In this document: in pieces, positions 6,049 through 9,584 of the stretch
How the letters are laid out: every line of letters begins with the position of its first letter
Numbering within the stretch: position 1 is the first letter of the stretch
Assembly (NCBI GenBank): GCA_904502015.1
Contig: CAJGEA010000064.1
Location: 1-9,584 of the forward strand
Direction: 5' to 3'
Length of the DNA: 9,584 bases
Source: an uncultured Clostridia bacterium
GTDB taxonomy: Bacteria > Bacillota > Clostridia > Oscillospirales > CAG-272
Translations under genes and position numbers: made by a program
Notes under the pieces: generated by a model
Told to the model about the DNA's origin: nothing
What the model saw: the letters and a program-made list of their open reading frames with translations, nothing else
Database searches by the model: none

Positions 6049-6921
6049 ATGGCAAAATTAAGAACAAGAAAGCATAAGGTCGTCCTCGCCCGCTCCGCGG
6101 GCGGTGACGCCGGTATTTCGGTGATCCTGATCATTCTGGGCGCATTCATGTTCCTTCCCATGGTGTACGTCGTCATGCAGGCACTCAAGCCTCTGGATGA
6201 GCTGTGGATGTATCCCCCCCGTTTCTATGTAAAGAGCCCCACCCTGCGTAACTTCCGTGACCTGTTCACCCTGATGAACATTTCGTGGGTGCCCTTCTCC
6301 CGTTACATCTTTAACACCGTGCTGAACTCGGTGGCAGGTACCTTCGGTCACCTCCTGCTGGCTTCTATGGCTGCATACGCGCTGGCGAAGATCAAGTTCC
6401 CCGGCCGCGCAACCATGTTCCAGATGGTTCAGCTCTCCCTGATGTTCAACTCCACGGTATCCGCCATCACCTCCTTCATTCTGATGTCCGCCCTCGGCTG
6501 GCTGGATAACTACCTCGCGATCATCGTACCCGCATGGTGCTCGTCGCTGGGTCTGTACTTGATGAAGCAGTTTATGGATACCAACGTTAACGACTCGGTT
6601 CTGGAGTCCGCCCGACTGGACGGCGCGAGCGAGTTCAAGACCTTCTGGGTCATCGCAATGCCCATGGTTAAGCCCGCGTGGCTGACTCTGATCATTTACA
6701 GCTTCCAGGGTCTGTGGAACGCAGGCGCTTCCATGTATATCTACTCCGAGCAGTACAAGTCGTTCAACTACGCCATCGGCCAGATCACGGCGGGTGGTAT
6801 CAAGCGTGCGGGCGCGTCCGCCGCGGCACAGGTTATCATGATGCTCGTGCCCATTACGGTATTCGTTATATCGCAGTCCAATATCATTGAAACCATGGGT
6901 TCCAGTGGTATGAAGGATTAA
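6049..6921 (+). CDS. Carbohydrate ABC transporter permease, MalG/UgpE type
   Basis: The partner permease of the importer, 290 residues. It begins MAKLRTRKHK, a short basic cytoplasmic tail, then about six membrane segments (roughly 23-45, 88-112, 125-148, 153-173, 208-228 and 258-279). The EAA loop is at 186-205 (ESARLDG, ending AMP) and contacts the ATPase. The start at 6049 was chosen over an in-frame ATG at 5989: GAGG at 6037-6040 lies 8 nt before 6049, and the upstream start would overlap the previous gene by 50 nt and add a non-homologous tail. The stop codon of the previous permease overlaps this ribosome binding site, implying translational coupling. No ATPase gene follows, so the pair probably shares a multipurpose MsmX-type ATPase encoded elsewhere. 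Confidence 0.93.
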   Translation: MAKLRTRKHKVVLARSAGGDAGISVILIILGAFMFLPMVYVVMQALKPLDELWMYPPRFYVKSPTLRNFRDLFTLMNISWVPFSRYIFNTVLNSVAGTFGHLLLASMAAYALAKIKFPGRATMFQMVQLSLMFNSTVSAITSFILMSALGWLDNYLAIIVPAWCSSLGLYLMKQFMDTNVNDSVLESARLDGASEFKTFWVIAMPMVKPAWLTLIIYSFQGLWNAGASMYIYSEQYKSFNYAIGQITAGGIKRAGASAAAQVIMMLVPITVFVISQSNIIETMGSSGMKD

Positions 6922-6940
6922 GGAAAGGAGGAAACAGAAT

Positions 6941-9115
6941 ATGACTCATACGAAGAAGATTCTCTGTATCCTCTTTGCCGTGCTGATGGTGGTTTCCTGC
7001 TGTGCTGTCACGGCAGGTGCCAGCTCGGCCTTCCAGACTTATGTGTACGACATCTACGGAAAGCCTCTGTATTCCCCCGATGCCTACACCGCAATCTCTG
7101 CGGTTGACTCCAAGGCCATGGGCCTGGACATTCCGCTGGAGAACCCCGGAGACATGGTGACCGACCCCGACCAGAACGTCTACATCGCCGACACGGGTAA
7201 CAACCGTATCGTGGTGCTGGACCGTTACTATAAGGTTAAGTTCTACATCACCAATTTCTCCAACGACCAGGGTGTTCCGGACTTCCTGACGGGCCCCCAG
7301 GGCGTGTTCGTCAGCGAGCCCAACTCCAAGTACCCTGAGCGTCTGATCTGGGTCTGCGACACCGGCTCCAACCGTATCGTGGTATTTGACGCCGAGGGTA
7401 ACTTCCAGCGCGTCATTGAGGAGCCCGAAAGCTCCCTGTTTGACGAGGACTCGGTGTATAAGCCCGTGGCTCTGGCCGTGGACGCATACAACCGTCTCTA
7501 CGTCGTATCCTCCACCACCTACCAGGGTGTCATCGTCATGACTGACGAGGGCCAGTTCACCGGCTTTATTGGTGCGCAGGCCGTTAGCATGTCCGCCTGG
7601 GAGATCATCTGGCGCCGCTTCCAGACCAAGGAGCAGCGCGAGAACTCGGAGCAGAAGGTGTCTACCGAGTTTAACAACATTACCATCAACCGCCAGATGG
7701 GTCTGGTTTACGTTACCACCTCCACCATTGACGACGGTGCCGTTGAGGGTGCCATCCGAGGTAAGGACAAGACGGGTACCAATGCTCCCGTTAAGCTCCT
7801 CAACGCCAACGGTGACGAGATCATGAGACGTAACGGCTTCTGGCCGCCCGCGGGTGAGGTTGACTTCGCTACGGGCCAGACCGACGAGATCACGGGCGTG
7901 TCCCGTATCATCGACGCCGCCGTAGGCCCCGAGAACACCTGGTCTATCATCGACGAGAAGCGTAACCGTATCTTTACCTACGACTTCGACGGTAACCTCC
8001 TGTTCGCCTTCGGTGACTCCAACAACAGTAACATGCTGGGCGGTCAGGGTACCAACGGTCTGGAGGCCATTGCCTACCAGGGAACCAAGATGCTGCTGCT
8101 GGATAAGACCAACGATAACATCACGGTTCTCCAGAGAACCGAGTACGGCGACGTTCTTCTGCAGGCCATCGCGGCTGAGGCAACCCAGGACTTTGATCTC
8201 GCGATCAACCTGTGGACCGACGTGCTGAAGCGTAACTCCAACTTCGACTCGGCCTACGTCGGTATCGGTCAGGCTATGTTCCGTAACAAGGACTACGAAA
8301 ACTCCCTGACCTACTTTGAGTCTGCGTACGACACCGATAACTGGTCGGCCTCCTATAAGGAGATCCGTAAGGAGTGGATGTCTACCTACTTCCTGCTCCT
8401 GCTGGCCATCATCGTGGCGCTGATCGCAGGTGTTGTCCTGTTCTTCAAGGTTATGGGCAAGATCAACACCCGCGTAGCTACCTCGGGCAAGAAGCGCACC
8501 TTCGGCCAGGAGATTGCCTACGGCTTCTACGTCATTTTCCATCCCTTCGACGGCTTCTGGGATCTGAAGCACGAAAAGCGCGGCTCTCTGCGCGGCGCGA
8601 TCTTCTTCGTGATCCTCGCCATTGCCGCCTTCTACTATCAGGCCATCGGTCAGGGCTACCTGCTGGATCCGTTCGGCGGTTTCGCCAGCGTTTGGGCGCA
8701 GATTCTGGGCGTTCTCGTCCCCCTGTTCCTGTTCGTTCTGGCCAACTGGTGTCTGACCACCCTGTTCGAGGGTGAGGGCAGCTTCAAGGACATCTTTATT
8801 GCATGCTCCTACAGCCTCCTGCCCCTGCCCCTCCTGATCGTTCCCGCTACCATCTATTCCAACTTCTGCATTACCACCGAGGCGGATATCATTGGATTTA
8901 TCTCCACGATCGCCTTCATTTGGTTGGGCCTGCTCGTATTCTTTGGCACCATGGTGACACACGATTACTCCATGGGTAAGAACGTGATCACCGTGCTTGG
9001 TACCGTCGTAGGTATGGTGTTCATCATGTTCATCGCCATCCTGTTTACCACCCTGATTGGAAAGATTGTCGGCTTGGTTACCAATATCGTAACCGAAATT
9101 CAGTTCAGAATGTAA
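6941..9115 (+). CDS. NHL-propeller, TPR and Yip1-domain membrane protein
   Basis: A 724-residue membrane protein of the YIP1 family. The N-terminus is a signal sequence (about 1-30); VVSC at 17-20 fits a lipobox, but SPase I cleavage near residue 30 is also plausible. Residues about 35-400 form an NHL-type beta-propeller, with clear blades at 81-93 (YIADTGNNRIVVL) and 136-148 (IWVCDTGSNRIVV), plus weaker ones near 181 and further on. Residues about 405-465 resemble two TPR helical hairpins. A membrane helix (about 483-505) leads to the Yip1 domain (about 521-715), with the hallmark HPFDGFWDLK at 534-543 and about five more membrane segments. The propeller should lie outside the cell. AAAGGAGG (6924-6931) is 9 nt upstream. 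The architecture is recurrent beside such transporters; its function is unknown, perhaps sensing or scaffolding. Confidence 0.85.
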   Translation: MTHTKKILCILFAVLMVVSCCAVTAGASSAFQTYVYDIYGKPLYSPDAYTAISAVDSKAMGLDIPLENPGDMVTDPDQNVYIADTGNNRIVVLDRYYKVKFYITNFSNDQGVPDFLTGPQGVFVSEPNSKYPERLIWVCDTGSNRIVVFDAEGNFQRVIEEPESSLFDEDSVYKPVALAVDAYNRLYVVSSTTYQGVIVMTDEGQFTGFIGAQAVSMSAWEIIWRRFQTKEQRENSEQKVSTEFNNITINRQMGLVYVTTSTIDDGAVEGAIRGKDKTGTNAPVKLLNANGDEIMRRNGFWPPAGEVDFATGQTDEITGVSRIIDAAVGPENTWSIIDEKRNRIFTYDFDGNLLFAFGDSNNSNMLGGQGTNGLEAIAYQGTKMLLLDKTNDNITVLQRTEYGDVLLQAIAAEATQDFDLAINLWTDVLKRNSNFDSAYVGIGQAMFRNKDYENSLTYFESAYDTDNWSASYKEIRKEWMSTYFLLLLAIIVALIAGVVLFFKVMGKINTRVATSGKKRTFGQEIAYGFYVIFHPFDGFWDLKHEKRGSLRGAIFFVILAIAAFYYQAIGQGYLLDPFGGFASVWAQILGVLVPLFLFVLANWCLTTLFEGEGSFKDIFIACSYSLLPLPLLIVPATIYSNFCITTEADIIGFISTIAFIWLGLLVFFGTMVTHDYSMGKNVITVLGTVVGMVFIMFIAILFTTLIGKIVGLVTNIVTEIQFRM

Positions 9116-9137
9116 CGCAGAGAGGAGAAATTTGAAT

Positions 9138-9584
9138 ATGAATATAAAGAAATTCTTATCGCTCTTCCTGGCGGCTCTGATGCTGTGCGGCGTGCTGACG
9201 AGTTTTTCGGTCATTGCAGTGTCGGCTGAAGAGACAACCACGGCTCCGGCCGAGGAAGAGGAAACCGAGATTGACTATACCACCGAGGTATACGCCACTC
9301 CCGAGGATAAGCTCGCTACCATGAAGCTCAACACCACCAAGGGCAACTTTCAGATCTACTCTGATGAAAAGTCCGGTGAGGTAGCCGTAAAGGATCTGCG
9401 CTCGGGCCAGATCATGTTCACCAACCCCTACGACGTAGGCGCAGCCACCGCTTCTACCGAAAAGAAGTACGAGGTGCTGTCCCAGATCATCGTTAAGTAC
9501 ACCGAGAACGGTCGTGACAAGGAGTACACCAGCTATGAGTACGCCGCCCTGCGCGATCAGATCAAGGTAAAGAACATCAAGAAC
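9138..9584 (+). CDS. Secreted DUF5696-type protein, N-terminal part
   Basis: Only the first 149 codons are in the window and the frame is open to its end. The ATG follows AGGAG (9123-9127) by 10 nt and lies 22 nt after the Yip1 gene, so it is co-transcribed. Residues 1-30 are a Sec signal peptide ending AVSA. Residues 31-50 are a Thr/Glu-rich linker. From about 60 a beta-rich region follows with FQIYSDEKSGEVAVKD (70-85) and IMFTNPYD, the pattern that opens DUF5696 proteins, in which a residue stretch like xLYVDxxTGxIAVKDKxTG precedes a SNP motif. These proteins are found beside NHL-Yip1 and binding-protein genes. They are uncharacterised; a role in processing or binding the extracellular glycan is inference. 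The family name is moderately sure. Confidence 0.75.
   Translation, partial: MNIKKFLSLFLAALMLCGVLTSFSVIAVSAEETTTAPAEEEETEIDYTTEVYATPEDKLATMKLNTTKGNFQIYSDEKSGEVAVKDLRSGQIMFTNPYDVGAATASTEKKYEVLSQIIVKYTENGRDKEYTSYEYAALRDQIKVKNIKN

Noticed and set aside
5250..6188. 312-codon open frame on the minus strand opposite the first permease
   Set aside because: Also phase-locked to the permease codons and without any protein-family feature.
6884..9241. 785-codon open frame on the minus strand opposite the Yip1 gene
   Set aside because: Codon mirror of the plus-strand gene, with His/Asp/Gly/Val-rich repetitive composition and no start signals.

Overview
The window looks like a chromosomal piece of an uncultured or gut-type Clostridia (Firmicutes) bacterium. 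The signs are GGAGG-type ribosome binding sites 8-10 nt before every start, sigma-A promoters with 17-bp spacers, AT-rich intergenic DNA, strongly biased GC-ending codons, and genes whose families are typical of Ruminococcaceae/Oscillospirales and Paenibacillus relatives. The taxonomic placement is inference from style only.

Layout: (i) 1-35, minus strand: the first 12 codons of a divergent gene reading MAKITFMGAGST, the NAD-binding start of a family 4 glycosidase (alpha-galactosidase/alpha-glucosidase type). It has a very good minus-strand promoter at 115-143. (ii) 144-1126: about 1 kb with no credible gene, holding inverted repeats, an octamer tandem repeat and helically phased direct repeats. 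(iii) 1127-1155: a near-consensus extended -10 promoter, followed by a roughly 360-nt GC-rich leader with many strong, partly mutually exclusive helices and a possible pseudoknot. (iv) 1525-9584: one tightly spaced plus-strand operon with gaps of 56, 10, 19 and 22 nt and no internal terminator seen.

The operon encodes, in order: a 1170-residue secreted solute-binding protein carrying two N-terminal carbohydrate-binding-like beta-sandwich regions, a helical linker, a family 1 solute-binding domain and a helical C-terminal tail; two MalF/MalG-type ABC permeases; a 724-residue NHL-propeller/TPR/Yip1 membrane protein; and the start of a secreted DUF5696-type protein that runs off the window. No ATPase gene is present, so the permeases probably use a shared MsmX-type ATPase encoded elsewhere.

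Working picture (inference): an extracytoplasmic apparatus captures a carbohydrate through the oversized binding protein and imports it through the permease pair, assisted in an unknown way by the NHL-Yip1 and DUF5696 proteins; the divergent GH4 enzyme could hydrolyse the imported sugar. I recognise this five-gene neighbourhood as recurring in Firmicutes, but its substrate and the roles of the last two genes are, to my knowledge, not established. The most novel-looking element is the long structured leader, which I could not match to any riboswitch class I know.
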